The notes below the pieces were generated by a model that was not told the origin of the DNA, did not search any database, and worked only from the letters and a program-made list of their open reading frames with translations. A stretch of 46,845 nt of DNA from a virus. The first letter of the stretch is position 1. Each line of letters opens with the position of its first letter. The stretch is taken from the IMG/VR virus record IMGVR_UViG_3300046616_000022, positions 1-46,845 of that record; one strand, given 5' to 3'. Made by a program: the position numbers and the translations under genes. This document shows, one piece after another, positions 33,520-42,023 of this stretch.

Positions 33520-34926
33520 ATGGCATATTCTCGTGTAGTAATTCCGGGTGATGGTACGACTACGCAGATCACAGCCTCTTTCGCCCTCGGTGTAATCAGC
33601 CAGTCTGATGTCAAGGTGAATGTGACAGGCGAGAACGATGGCGCTGGTAATATTATCTACCGTGATTATACCCTTATTACTCCGACTCTATACGATGTGC
33701 AGGGTACACCTGCGCCCGTAGGCGAGTTCTACGTTGTAGAGCGACGGGTAAGTAAGGAAGAGTTGGTAGTCGATTGGGAGAGCCAAGAGCCTATCACTGA
33801 GGAAAACCTCAACATTATGCAGAAGCAAGCAATCATGATCTCTCATGAGGCGCTTGACAACACTGTGTCTTCTCTGGTTATGGAGGACGGGTCTGAAGGC
33901 GCGACTATCGCACGCGGTACTGCTGGTACGCTCCCTATGTGGAGCGCGGGTGGTCAGCTAATCGAGGGTCCGACTGCAGATGAGGTGGAGAACGCTCAAG
34001 CATACGCTGGCGCTGCTTCTGCACAAGCTACTGCTGCCGCATTGGCTGCAAGTGCTGCTGCCGCTTCCGCTGCTAACGCTGCGGCTGCACTCGGCACTAA
34101 GGTCGATAAGGCTGGCGACGCTATGACCGGCGATCTTAATATGACTGGTCACGCGATCATCAACATTGGTGATGGTGTAGCAGACTTTATAACGGGTCTG
34201 ACTACTGTTCGAGCAAGCACTACGACTATTACGGTCGGTACAGGCTCGATCAAGGGTAATGGTCGGTTCGTTAAGAACTTGGCCTCTATGACCAAATCGC
34301 TAAACGTTGCTTGGGCTGCGGGCGGTAGTGCAGGTGCTCTGGATACAGGCACGTTTGCTGCTAGCTCTACGTACTTCTTGCACGCACTGCGAAAGATCAG
34401 TGATGGGTCATTTGATTGGCTTAGCTCGCTATCGCCGACTTCGCCTACAGTACCGACTGGTTATGAGCATGTAGGTCGGATATGGCTCGTTACGGTCAAC
34501 GCATCGAGTCAGATCATCGACTATATTCAGTATGGCAACACTTGCCGACTAGCTGCTGCTGTCCAAGAAAGCTCTATAACCAGTCAGATCGCAAAGACGC
34601 TTGTCACTGTATCTGCTGCTCCTAACGGACTGTCAGTAGACATGCTGTTTGATCTAGTGGTAGTGGCTGCGGCGACTATTAACTCAAACTCTGATTGCAA
34701 GCTGTACGATGGCCACACGCCTGCAGGTTCCACGGCATATTCAATGCACGGTACTTCCTCGTCGGCTACAGCAGCTAACAGTGTGAGCACTGCGAATACC
34801 GGTACAGTTCGAACTAACGCGACTCGGCAGATATACCAGATCGTTACGTATACCGTATCAAGCGGCAATACGATCCTGTCGTCTATGGGTTGGACCGACT
34901 GGCAGCTACCTCGGAGGGGCGTGTAA
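33520..34926 (+). CDS. Tail fibre protein with T7 gp17-like N-terminus
   Basis: In the 468-residue protein, residues 1-150 match the plan of the T7 gp17 N-terminal anchor: beta-rich, with Tyr-Thr-Leu near 50, Arg-Arg near 74 and Thr-Glu-Glu-Asn-Leu near 94, followed by Gln-Lys-Gln. Residues 165-195 are an Ala/Ser-rich helix, likely a trimer coiled coil. The rest is Ser/Thr/Gly-rich and beta-like, for receptor binding. The start is ATG 33520 behind AAAGGAG. Confidence 0.85.
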   Translation: MAYSRVVIPGDGTTTQITASFALGVISQSDVKVNVTGENDGAGNIIYRDYTLITPTLYDVQGTPAPVGEFYVVERRVSKEELVVDWESQEPITEENLNIMQKQAIMISHEALDNTVSSLVMEDGSEGATIARGTAGTLPMWSAGGQLIEGPTADEVENAQAYAGAASAQATAAALAASAAAASAANAAAALGTKVDKAGDAMTGDLNMTGHAIINIGDGVADFITGLTTVRASTTTITVGTGSIKGNGRFVKNLASMTKSLNVAWAAGGSAGALDTGTFAASSTYFLHALRKISDGSFDWLSSLSPTSPTVPTGYEHVGRIWLVTVNASSQIIDYIQYGNTCRLAAAVQESSITSQIAKTLVTVSAAPNGLSVDMLFDLVVVAAATINSNSDCKLYDGHTPAGSTAYSMHGTSSSATAANSVSTANTGTVRTNATRQIYQIVTYTVSSGNTILSSMGWTDWQLPRRGV

Positions 34927-34927
34927 T

Positions 34928-35296
34928 ATGTATGTTGTAAGAGACGAGAGTGGCAAGATTGTGTCTGCATTTGCAGCTGCGCAGCCATTCGCTACCGAGT
35001 ATGTATACAGGTACTCTCCAGAGCTGGTTGCATTTCTTGAGCCAGTACCGACATTCCTCGCCCTGACACCGGTGCAGTTCAAGCTCGGTATGCTATATTT
35101 GAACCTAGTTCCTGCACAGATCGATGGCGCTATATCGGCGCTGTCAGAACCAGACAGAACCATTGCTCAGATTTACTGGACGAGTACAGCGCTGTTTAAG
35201 CGGGATGATCCCATCCTGATAGCAATCGCCAGTACGTTCGGTTTGACGAGCATACAAATTGATGAGGCATGGAAGTATGCCGAGACACTTGTTTAG
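34928..35296 (+). CDS. Tail fibre-associated or fibre-assembly protein
   Basis: The 122-residue protein follows the fibre gene after one base, with GGAGGGG upstream. The N-terminal 25 residues are beta-like, the rest helical (Leu-Thr-Pro-Val-Gln-Phe-Lys, then an Ala/Ile-rich end). Its place and size suggest a fibre chaperone or small fibre subunit. No direct motif supports this, so the role is inferred from context. Confidence 0.55.
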   Translation: MYVVRDESGKIVSAFAAAQPFATEYVYRYSPELVAFLEPVPTFLALTPVQFKLGMLYLNLVPAQIDGAISALSEPDRTIAQIYWTSTALFKRDDPILIAIASTFGLTSIQIDEAWKYAETLV

Positions 35297-35306
35297 GAGA
35301 CAGATA

Positions 35307-35480
35307 ATGCGAGACTACCTTGATACTCTGTTTGCATACGCATTCAGTATCTGGGCGATCTTCTACTCGTCTGTCATGGCTTACTCGCATGACCTTGTGA
35401 CCTTTGGTGGTCTGGTAGTACTTGCCTGTCGTCTCTACGTAGACGGCGGTCGGGCGCTAGAGAAGTGGAGGCGCAAATGA
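35307..35480 (+). CDS. Holin (small two-helix membrane protein)
   Basis: The 57-residue protein starts at ATG 35307 behind TAGGAGA. Residues 8-25 and 30-45 are hydrophobic, with a charged, basic C-terminus: the layout of small class II holins such as T7 gp17.5. The place between fibre and small terminase is also that of T7 gene 17.5. It should make the inner-membrane lesions that set the time of lysis. It is far from the endolysin (2216), unlike in lambda-type cassettes. It overlaps the small terminase start (ATGA). Confidence 0.72.
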   Translation: MRDYLDTLFAYAFSIWAIFYSSVMAYSHDLVTFGGLVVLACRLYVDGGRALEKWRRK

Positions 35481-35809
35481 GTAAGAATGCAGCGGATGAG
35501 AGCGTACTTGGTACACTTCATAGCAAGGTAGCAGCAGTAATGGTGGGTATTCTCACCAACACTACGAAGGCTATCGAGGCTTATGAGGAAGCCACGGTAG
35601 ACGCTAGTGCAGAAGAGATTGCTGCCCTACCAGTACCGGAACTATCACCGGCAATGCTGTCAGCGATGACTAAGTTTCTATCCGACAATAAGATCACGTG
35701 TAACGTGGCTGAGGACAAGAACCTATCCGACCTCCAGAAGCATCTCAATGAGAAGCGACGGAAGAAGACTGTAGGTAATGTCGTCCCGCTTATGCCGGAT
35801 GAGGACTGA
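35477..35809 (+). CDS. Terminase small subunit, T7 gp18-like
   Basis: The 110-residue protein is helical with an acidic centre and a Lys/Arg-rich segment near the end. The order holin, small terminase, large terminase and the size are as in T7. It should recognise phage DNA and start packaging. The start is ATG 35477, overlapping the holin stop; the upstream GTG 35465 is less likely. Confidence 0.78.
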   Translation: MSKNAADESVLGTLHSKVAAVMVGILTNTTKAIEAYEEATVDASAEEIAALPVPELSPAMLSAMTKFLSDNKITCNVAEDKNLSDLQKHLNEKRRKKTVGNVVPLMPDED

Positions 35810-35817
35810 TTTTATAG

Positions 35818-35867
35818 ACTAGGCTGCTGCGTGTAGCCTAGTAATAAACTCAGCTAGGAAGGAGTTT
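35818..35867 (+). promoter_or_regulatory. Hairpins in the large-terminase leader
   Basis: ACTAGGCT and AGCCTAGT form a perfect eight-pair stem (35818-35842). Next, AAACTC pairs with GAGTTT, which takes in part of the AAGGAG ribosome-binding site before ATG 35871. The second fold could limit translation of the large terminase. No T-run is present. Confidence 0.5.
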
Positions 35868-35870
35868 ACT

Positions 35871-37691
35871 ATGAGTACTGAAAGAGAAAATGCAGAGCAG
35901 GTAGCCAAGCGTTGGCACGATCTGGAGCTGCTACAGGATTACTACGCAGAGTTTAGTACCTTCCTGCAAGAAGTTATTGAAGACTTTATGGGCTTCGTAT
36001 GTACGGAGATCCAGCAGGATATCGGCGAGTGGGTGGCTTATGGTCCGCAGTACCGAATGGTGCAGGCTCAGCGTGGCCAAGCAAAGACCACTATTACAGC
36101 TGCCTATGCAGTGTGGCGGTGTATTCATAATCCATCTACCAGAGTGCTGATTATCTCGGCCGGTAGTGATATGGCTACAGAAATCGCCAACTGGATCATC
36201 CAGATTATTAACGGTATGCCTGAGCTAGAATGTTTGAGGCCAGATAGATCAGCGGGCGACCGTGAGTCTGTATCGGCATTCGACATTCACTACTCCCTTA
36301 AGGGGCCTGAGAAGTCACCAAGCGTTGCTTGCGTGGGTATCACGTCCAACTTGCAGGGTAAGCGCGCAGACGTACTTATTGCCGACGACATTGAGAGCGC
36401 TAAGAACTCTCAGACGCAGACACAGCAGGCAAGGCTCAAGCACCTTACGCTCGACTTTACCTCTATCTGCTCGAACGGTGATATCATCTGGCTAGGTACG
36501 CCACAGAATATTGACAGCATTTATAACGGTCTTCCGGGACGTGGTACGCAAATCCGCATTTGGCCGGGTAGGTATCCCACGCTTAAGGAAGAGGCCGATT
36601 ACGAGGGCTTCCTAGCGCCTATGGTAGCCGACAGGGTACGTGCCGATCCTTCTCTAAGGACTGGTGGCGGCCCTGCCGGGGACCGGGGTAAGCCGCTCGA
36701 TCCAGTATTGCTGGACGATGTAGCCCTCACTAAGAAAGAGATTGACCAAGGTGCGTCATACTTCCAGCTACAGCACATGCTTAGCACGAAGCTGGCGGAC
36801 GCAGATCGCTATCCTCTCAAGACCAGTCAGATTAGGTTCTGTGGTTTCGAAGGTGAGCGGATGCTTGCCCCTATGTCGTTGTCGTTTGTACGCACGAATG
36901 ACAATGAGATTAAGATGCCCGAAGGCTTCCCCATCAAGGACAAGTTCTATCGTGTGCAGGCAGCAGAGGACTTCGGTGCTCTACAAGGCCCGTACATGTA
37001 TGTGGACCCCGGCGGTGGTGGTCAGAACGGTGACGAGACGGCATATGCCATTACTGCATTCTGCGGTGGTCGTGTATACGCGCTTGCATCAGGTGGCGTT
37101 AAGGGCGGCTTGGACCCTGCAGTGTTTACACCGCTTACAGCGGTCGCAATAAAATGGAAGGTAAGAATGGTGCACATAGAGCAGAACTTCGGTAACGGAG
37201 CGCTGAGACAAGTGTGGCAACCTATCCTCCAGAAAGCGGCCTTGGAAGCTGGTCTGCAGATTGGCATGGAAGATGTATGGGAAAGCGGGCAGAAAGAGCT
37301 ACGCATCATCGACATTCTAGAGCCACTGCTTGGTGCAGGTAAGCTTGTTATGTCCGAGGACTTGATCCTGCAGGACTGGAATAGTATCCAGAAGTATCCT
37401 ACGGAGCTTCGTGGAACGTATAGTCTGTTTTGGCAGTTAGCACGCATCACCCGCGAGAAGAAAGCCCTCATCCATGAGGATAAGCTCGACGCTCTGGCTG
37501 GTGCAGTCCGTATGTGGATTGATGCTGTTAGTCAGGACGATGCTAAGTTGGTCGCCGCTGCAAAGAAGGCTGCTTACGATGCTATGATGAAGAATCCGCT
37601 TGGTGACGGTAGAAGTCTCTACAAGGTCCAGCAAGCACCACAGGTCAACAAGTTTGGCCTGCCATCTCTAGGAAGGATGTTAAGACGATGA
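35871..37691 (+). CDS. Terminase large subunit, T7 gp19-like
   Basis: The 606-residue motor has Walker A Gln-Arg-Gly-Gln-Ala-Lys72-Thr-Thr, Walker B Val-Leu-Ile-Ala-Asp172-Asp173, and a C-terminal RNase H-like nuclease with Tyr-Val-Asp379-Pro-Gly-Gly-Gly. It pumps DNA into the head through the portal and cuts concatemers. The start is ATG 35871 behind AAGGAG. It is followed by four or five genes that T7 lacks. Confidence 0.95.
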   Translation: MSTERENAEQVAKRWHDLELLQDYYAEFSTFLQEVIEDFMGFVCTEIQQDIGEWVAYGPQYRMVQAQRGQAKTTITAAYAVWRCIHNPSTRVLIISAGSDMATEIANWIIQIINGMPELECLRPDRSAGDRESVSAFDIHYSLKGPEKSPSVACVGITSNLQGKRADVLIADDIESAKNSQTQTQQARLKHLTLDFTSICSNGDIIWLGTPQNIDSIYNGLPGRGTQIRIWPGRYPTLKEEADYEGFLAPMVADRVRADPSLRTGGGPAGDRGKPLDPVLLDDVALTKKEIDQGASYFQLQHMLSTKLADADRYPLKTSQIRFCGFEGERMLAPMSLSFVRTNDNEIKMPEGFPIKDKFYRVQAAEDFGALQGPYMYVDPGGGGQNGDETAYAITAFCGGRVYALASGGVKGGLDPAVFTPLTAVAIKWKVRMVHIEQNFGNGALRQVWQPILQKAALEAGLQIGMEDVWESGQKELRIIDILEPLLGAGKLVMSEDLILQDWNSIQKYPTELRGTYSLFWQLARITREKKALIHEDKLDALAGAVRMWIDAVSQDDAKLVAAAKKAAYDAMMKNPLGDGRSLYKVQQAPQVNKFGLPSLGRMLRR

Positions 37692-38026
37692 CAGAACAGA
37701 AAGAACAGAGACAGCGCCCCGCGTGGGCTGATCTGGTCGAGAACGTAACTGCCAATCCGGCACAGATTGTATGGCCTACGGATATCTGGGGCATCACCTC
37801 TGAACTCCGTACTGCGCTTATGCGTGCTGCTGGTTCAGTGCAGGGTGTACCGGAGAAGCATGAGCTCTTCGTAGCTACGATGATGGTAGGACTGGCGCAT
37901 ATTAAGGCCCGTCGTGACCGCGATGTAGGGAACCGTGAGAAGCGTGTAGCAGAGATTAAGCAGGCTGCAGTAGCCCGTAGACCTCTGGAGCGCTTCGCCA
38001 CATACAACACCAAGAAGGAGGCATAA
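37688..38026 (+). CDS. Hypothetical protein, 112 aa
   Basis: ATG 37688 overlaps the terminase stop. The product is helical and basic at both ends, with no known motif. Its stop overlaps the next start (TAATG). A packaging or virion accessory role is suggested only by its place. Confidence 0.65.
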   Translation: MTEQKEQRQRPAWADLVENVTANPAQIVWPTDIWGITSELRTALMRAAGSVQGVPEKHELFVATMMVGLAHIKARRDRDVGNREKRVAEIKQAAVARRPLERFATYNTKKEA

Positions 38027-38331
38027 TGGCCCGCCCTAAGTACCCTAAGCCACTTAATCAGGCATATAATGGCGAGCTGTCAAAGGTTCGGTATTGCCTC
38101 GATCGTGCATACGACTTGTTCAATAACAGCCCTGCTTTCAAGCCGGACTTTGTTGCAACGCTCAAGACATTCGCTACGGCAACTGCTATCAACCTGAACC
38201 AGTACACGTCTACACAGGCGCTCGTCACTAACGGTCAGAAGATTGCAGGTGTCACTGGTTCCGGTACGTTTGCTAACATTGCAATCGATCCTGTGACCAA
38301 GGTTGTTACCGTAACCCTGACGGCCAGCTAA
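38026..38331 (+). CDS. Hypothetical protein, 101 aa, possibly structural
   Basis: The N-terminal half is helical and basic. The C-terminal half is Thr/Val/Gly-rich and beta-like, with alternating hydrophobic residues at the end. This looks like a small virion protein, perhaps a partner of the SGNH protein that follows after two bases. No family is recognised. Confidence 0.6.
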   Translation: MARPKYPKPLNQAYNGELSKVRYCLDRAYDLFNNSPAFKPDFVATLKTFATATAINLNQYTSTQALVTNGQKIAGVTGSGTFANIAIDPVTKVVTVTLTAS

Positions 38332-38333
38332 TC

Positions 38334-39653
38334 ATGGCGGGGATTGTCGAGCATAGACTAGGCAGTCTCCGGTATGGTATGGATGCTAGATCGCTATTCC
38401 GTACTGCCGGAGACACTCCGCATTTCGTTGTGTCCGAAGGTGGTCAGATTGTAGAGCCACCGTTCGTACCTTATAAACGCCAGTTGATTACAGCATGGTC
38501 CGGGATGCAGAACTCTGCACCTATAGGAATGCAGTCCGGTGGAGCGTATACCCTTAACCAAGGGCGTACTCGCGGACAGATTGGCAATGCAAATTGCCGT
38601 GATATCGCATTCCATGACATGCAAGCCTATATGACTCCGGGTAGTGGTCTCATCGTAGATGGGCCGCCTAATGGAGCTACTATCCGCCGAGCAATTGAGG
38701 TGGGTACGACCACTACACTTGGTCTGTATGGTGGCAGCAGTGCCGGTGTACTTATGTCACCCGGTGGACGGGCTGTATCCGACATCCTTAACATGACGCT
38801 GGCAGCAGAATCGCAGCCATACTTCCGGTTTACGCGCGCAGTACCTACACCAGCTAGTGACACCCTCAGCGGCTTCAATATGAATGCTCCGGGATCACAG
38901 GGCTTCCGCACTATTGGCGGTAGTCAGCTCGGTGGTAACGGTACTATGAACAACTCCGGTTCCGGCTCTGGACCTGCTCTGTGGCCTTGGATGGTCTCGG
39001 GTATTCCGGACGTGATGATGTCTGCTTTCCGAGTAATCGGGGACAGTATTGCACAGTACTTGAACGACACTAACACCAGCACTACTGGCGGCTACATTAA
39101 GCGTGGTATGGCTTCCGTGGGCGGTCATCCGGCTGTATGGCAGTATGTGGTCATCGATGGTAACAGACAGGCGCAGATGATACCTAGTGTGTCACCGCAG
39201 GCTCTACTCGATCTTGAGTACATGAGCCATGTTATCATGGAATGTATCACCAATGACATTGCAGCGGGTACAGATTTCGCTACTATCCAGCAGCGGTTTA
39301 TCTCGTTTGCTACGCAGGTGAAGACTACGCTTGGTCCGTACGACCTGCCGGTTATGATGATTGCAATGTGCTGCCTGAATCGCTCGGGCTTCACTGGCGC
39401 AATGAACACGATCAAGAACCAGTACAATGACTGGATACTTGCTGGTGCTATCTGGAACGGTCGTCGGTATTGTGACTATGCAATTGACATGCGTCCCTAT
39501 CAGGGCGATCCGGCACTGTATTCTGATGGTACACATCCGCGTACTGCTGACCATATCGCAATGTCTATCCCGTTCGCAGAGGCTCTAGTGCCCTGTATGA
39601 ACCCGAGATGGCGTCCGATTGGGTACGATAACTTCATTACTGTGCCTCTATGA
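38334..39653 (+). CDS. SGNH/GDSL-type esterase, probable virion-bound deacetylase
   Basis: The 439-residue protein carries the SGNH blocks in residues 230-410: Gly-Asp-Ser238-Ile (block I), Thr-Asn-Asp (306-308, block III) and Asp398-Gly-Thr-His401-Pro (block V). Ser238, Asp398 and His401 should form the catalytic triad, and Asn307 part of the oxyanion hole. The N-terminal 220 residues are Gly/Ser-rich and beta-like, perhaps for attachment to the tail. It may remove acetyl groups from host surface sugars (capsule or O antigen). The gene lies after the terminase, outside the T7 core order, so it is an added module. Confidence 0.78.
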   Translation: MAGIVEHRLGSLRYGMDARSLFRTAGDTPHFVVSEGGQIVEPPFVPYKRQLITAWSGMQNSAPIGMQSGGAYTLNQGRTRGQIGNANCRDIAFHDMQAYMTPGSGLIVDGPPNGATIRRAIEVGTTTTLGLYGGSSAGVLMSPGGRAVSDILNMTLAAESQPYFRFTRAVPTPASDTLSGFNMNAPGSQGFRTIGGSQLGGNGTMNNSGSGSGPALWPWMVSGIPDVMMSAFRVIGDSIAQYLNDTNTSTTGGYIKRGMASVGGHPAVWQYVVIDGNRQAQMIPSVSPQALLDLEYMSHVIMECITNDIAAGTDFATIQQRFISFATQVKTTLGPYDLPVMMIAMCCLNRSGFTGAMNTIKNQYNDWILAGAIWNGRRYCDYAIDMRPYQGDPALYSDGTHPRTADHIAMSIPFAEALVPCMNPRWRPIGYDNFITVPL

Positions 39654-39670
39654 GGTAAAAGGAGACAAAT

Positions 39671-39820
39671 ATGAGTACTCATGGCTCTTGGCCTGACCCA
39701 GTACTGCGTACTGAGCTCGTAGACAACGTAAAAGACTCTGAACGGCGCATATTCGGCCGAAATCAGGTGTCTCTCGGGACCGTTCCACAGCGCAATCACA
39801 AAGTGCTAAAGGTAACGTGA
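39671..39820 (+). CDS. Small hypothetical protein, 49 aa
   Basis: ATG 39671 has AAAAGGAGAC upstream, one of the best ribosome sites in this region. The product is 49 residues with no membrane segment; it is polar and ends in a basic stretch. It lies between the SGNH esterase and the last late gene. No family is recognised. Confidence 0.6.
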   Translation: MSTHGSWPDPVLRTELVDNVKDSERRIFGRNQVSLGTVPQRNHKVLKVT

Positions 39821-39963
39821 CCTAAATGGCCCGCGCCGAGGCAAGGACGGGGCTAGATCGAGCGATCTGGTCCTATCCGGCGCAATCATGCATCCACAAG
39901 GTCAAAGCTCGTCCTTGGCGATCCTCGCAAATATGAGCAAATCATTAGATTAGGAGAAATTCT

Positions 39964-40386
39964 ATGCCGGTTTTCAAGCTTGGTTTCAACAAGGTAACTC
40001 GTCGTGTAGTCCTGCCGAACCTCAAGGCTGCTGCAGTAGTCGATCTGCCCGCAGGCGCGCATGTACGTAACGTATATACGAAGAACGACACCACGACTGC
40101 ATCTAACCTCACTGCAGGTAACGTCGCAGCAGGCGCTCAGTACGTTGCTTCGGCAGCCGTTGGTGTAGCCGATGGTACGGGTCCGCAGGTTACGGTTCAC
40201 ACTGTGATCAATCCGGGCATCAGCAAGGTCGCTAGCTCGTTCCACGTTACCCTGTCCGCATACCCGATCAAGAACCCGACTGCACCGGCTGCTCAGCAGA
40301 AGGGCGGCATCTCGGTCGTTATCGAGTATACTGAGTTGCTGGATGGTCTCCCCGAGGCTCTTCGCAATAAGGTCCGCGCATACTAA
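39964..40386 (+). CDS. Probable small structural or decoration protein
   Basis: The 140-residue protein starts at ATG 39964 behind TTAGGAG. It is beta-rich, with Ala/Val/Thr-rich strands and a Gly-Gly-Ile-Ser-Val-Val-Ile-Glu-Tyr strand near the end. It has the look of a small capsid decoration or tail protein. It uses the same C-ending codons as the capsid gene (many CTG, GTC, AAC), which suggests strong expression. The role is inferred from these points and from its place at the end of the late block. Confidence 0.6.
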   Translation: MPVFKLGFNKVTRRVVLPNLKAAAVVDLPAGAHVRNVYTKNDTTTASNLTAGNVAAGAQYVASAAVGVADGTGPQVTVHTVINPGISKVASSFHVTLSAYPIKNPTAPAAQQKGGISVVIEYTELLDGLPEALRNKVRAY

Positions 40387-40420
40387 GATAAGCTTAGTTT
40401 GCAGTTAGTTATTCCAGTCT

Positions 40421-40459
40421 GCTTCCCAGTGTTTGCACCAGTTGTAAGCATTGGGAGGT
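40421..40459 (+). terminator. Long hairpin at the end of the late block
   Basis: Bases 40421-40437 pair with 40443-40459 over 17 positions around a CCAGT loop, with five G-U pairs. It lies 35 bases after the last late stop. There is no T-run behind it, so it may stop transcription weakly or mark the 3' end by RNA processing. Confidence 0.55.
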
Positions 40460-40474
40460 CAGATTTATAAAGTG

Positions 40475-40486
40475 ACAAAATTTTGT
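40475..40486. repeat. Perfect 12-base palindrome ACAAAATTTTGT
   Basis: This short symmetric site lies between the late terminator-like hairpin and the minus-strand gene. It could bind a dimeric protein or give a U-rich end to transcripts from either side. Confidence 0.4.
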
Positions 40487-40588
40487 GTGGGCATGTCTAA
40501 TACCAACCGCGCGCAGATTTCCCCCATAGGCCCGGCTTACGCGCGTTCCTTCTAGTTTGTCCGGCTTTTGACCGGCTATGGATTGCTA

Positions 40589-40616
40589 GGCCAGCCCGAT
40601 GATAGCAGGCTAGGCC
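40589..40616. other. Hairpin beyond the minus-strand gene
   Basis: GGCCAGCC pairs with GGCT-A-GGCC over eight positions, with one bulged A. It is 20 bases past the stop of the minus-strand gene (40635) and could end its transcript, though no T-run is next to it. Confidence 0.4.
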
Positions 40617-40634
40617 GGTAGTGTGCCCTATGCC

Positions 40635-40793
40635 TTAGCGAGTACGCTTATGATACTCGGCTAGTGCGATACAGGCTGCTACGCTTGCGCTGAATATGAG
40701 CCCGCCAATGATTGGACCTGCTAGCGTGTTAAGTCCGATGGCATAGATTGCGCCATATGCTACGATCTTTAGACCGTTAGTCCGCGTCCGCAT
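40635..40793 (-). CDS. Minus-strand small membrane protein, 52 aa
   Basis: On the minus strand, ATG at 40793-40791 has AAAGGAG twelve bases upstream, a complete ribosome-binding site. The 52-residue product is basic at the start (Met-Arg-Thr-Arg-Thr), has two hydrophobic stretches (about 9-27 and 29-44) split by a Gly-Pro turn, and a basic end (Lys-Arg-Thr-Arg). This is the layout of a small two-helix membrane protein or holin. It is the only convincing gene on the minus strand, and faces the end of the late block. No clear promoter is seen for it. A role in lysis control or exclusion is possible. Confidence 0.65.
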   Translation of the reverse strand: MRTRTNGLKIVAYGAIYAIGLNTLAGPIIGGLIFSASVAACIALAEYHKRTR

Positions 40794-40881
40794 CTGTTTA
40801 ATCTCCTTTCAACTCACTTAGTCCGATTAGCCTTAAACTGATTTGATCCGGTATGCAAGGCACTATCTGCAACAATCTATT

Positions 40882-40899
40882 CCCTGCCTATAAGGAATA
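40882..40899 (+). promoter_or_regulatory. Phage RNA polymerase promoter P6 (origin-type)
   Basis: The core is identical to P1 (CCCTGCCTATAAGGAATA), but no gene follows for 1.5 kb on this strand. AT-rich DNA lies directly behind it. T7 has such gene-less promoters (phiOL, phiOR) near its ends and uses promoter plus AT-rich DNA as a replication origin. Confidence 0.8.
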
Positions 40900-40902
40900 A
40901 CA

Positions 40903-40973
40903 ATTGGATATCAGTTGTCCATCAGAGATGGCTAGTCATAGATACTACTAGTATATAGATAATGATATCCAAT
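40903..40973 (+). other. Branched leader structure behind P6
   Basis: ATTGGATATCA (40903-40913) and TGATATCCAAT (40963-40973) are exact reverse complements. They close a domain that holds CCATC-AGA-GATGG (40919-40931) and a smaller stem around TACTACTAG. The inner hairpin matches the one behind P2, with a paired change. Confidence 0.55.
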
Positions 40974-41205
40974 CATGTAAAGACTAGGACCGGATACTAT
41001 CCAAGTATATAACCAAGTTAAATACCAAGATACTAACCGAATGCATACTAGATACATACTGATACATATCATGTTACACATAGATATACATAACAGTCAT
41101 ATCATAGCGCACTCTATCCGCTCCTGTATCATCTGACATGTATCATAGGCATTGCTGCTAGGGACTATCAGGAGCATATGATGGCTATGGTATCAGTACA
41201 TACTA
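40942..41205 (+). repeat. Scattered ATACTA words in AT-rich DNA
   Basis: ATACTA occurs at 40942, 40994, 41030, 41045 and 41200, often preceded by G. Short repeated words flank the terminal repeat in T7. These could be binding sites or part of an origin, but in AT-rich DNA some repetition is expected by chance. Confidence 0.35.
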
Positions 41206-41916
41206 CTAGTTGTATTATTGGATGTATACACTCCAGACACTCATTTAATATCACTGATAGTGGCATATATATCATAGCTATCTATTTGATTTCCTTATAT
41301 AATCTCTGCGAATCAGTTGCTCATAACTAGGTCATTTAGACCCTTATTTATAGGAGCTGTGAGGACTACCCTAGCTATTCGGTATCAATGAAATCAATCA
41401 CTTATCATTTTGTTGAAATAGCTGCTTTACATACCGGATCATAGGTTTATAACTCTCAATCACAGCAGACAGACGGCCTTGGGCCACTCACTGCTCCGGG
41501 GCTTAGCATCCTCACTATAAGCCGCTAGCCCGCCGGGGAGTTAGACCATGAACCGGACACGCTAATCGAGTTAGCACACTGCAGTAGCAAGCGGGTAGCC
41601 GAAGTTGCTGCAGGACTACAGGTAAAGCACTGCCTCAATGTGCAGACTACCTTAGCATGAGGCTAGGGAATGGATTGTACTAAAGCGGCGAAACATTGGG
41701 TGTATCTAGTCCAATTGCCAGCCATAGGGCCATAATTCTATGGCAATAGTGCAGTGCATGTGAGTAGCAAGGCGGCAATGCTGAATGCCGGATATGATAG
41801 TAAACGCTGGTAACTCTTTGCCTACACATGTGGACGGAACCCACATACTAAGCTTAAGTGCTTGATGGTGTAGCAGGTCGCAAGGTCTAGAGAAAACGGC
41901 CAATATCCTACTAGCC

Positions 41917-42023
41917 TGTAAGGCGTAACGGATACTATGCTGCACATATCGCAAATGTGAGTGTTAACGCTGGATAGCGTGAGCATTGTGCAGCAACACA
42001 TGTCTACGTCACAGTGCCTTACA
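41917..42023 (+). other. Nested stem structure in the gap
   Basis: TGTAAGGC/GCCTTACA (41917-41924 with 42016-42023) encloses TGCTGCACA/TGTGCAGCA (41938-41946 with 41987-41995), which encloses ACGCT-GGAT-AGCGT. Each stem alone could arise by chance; the nesting is suggestive only. Confidence 0.35.

Noticed and set aside
41286-41305. TATATAAT as a host sigma-70 -10 element
   Set aside because: No fitting -35 element at 16-18 bases; in AT-rich DNA such words are common.
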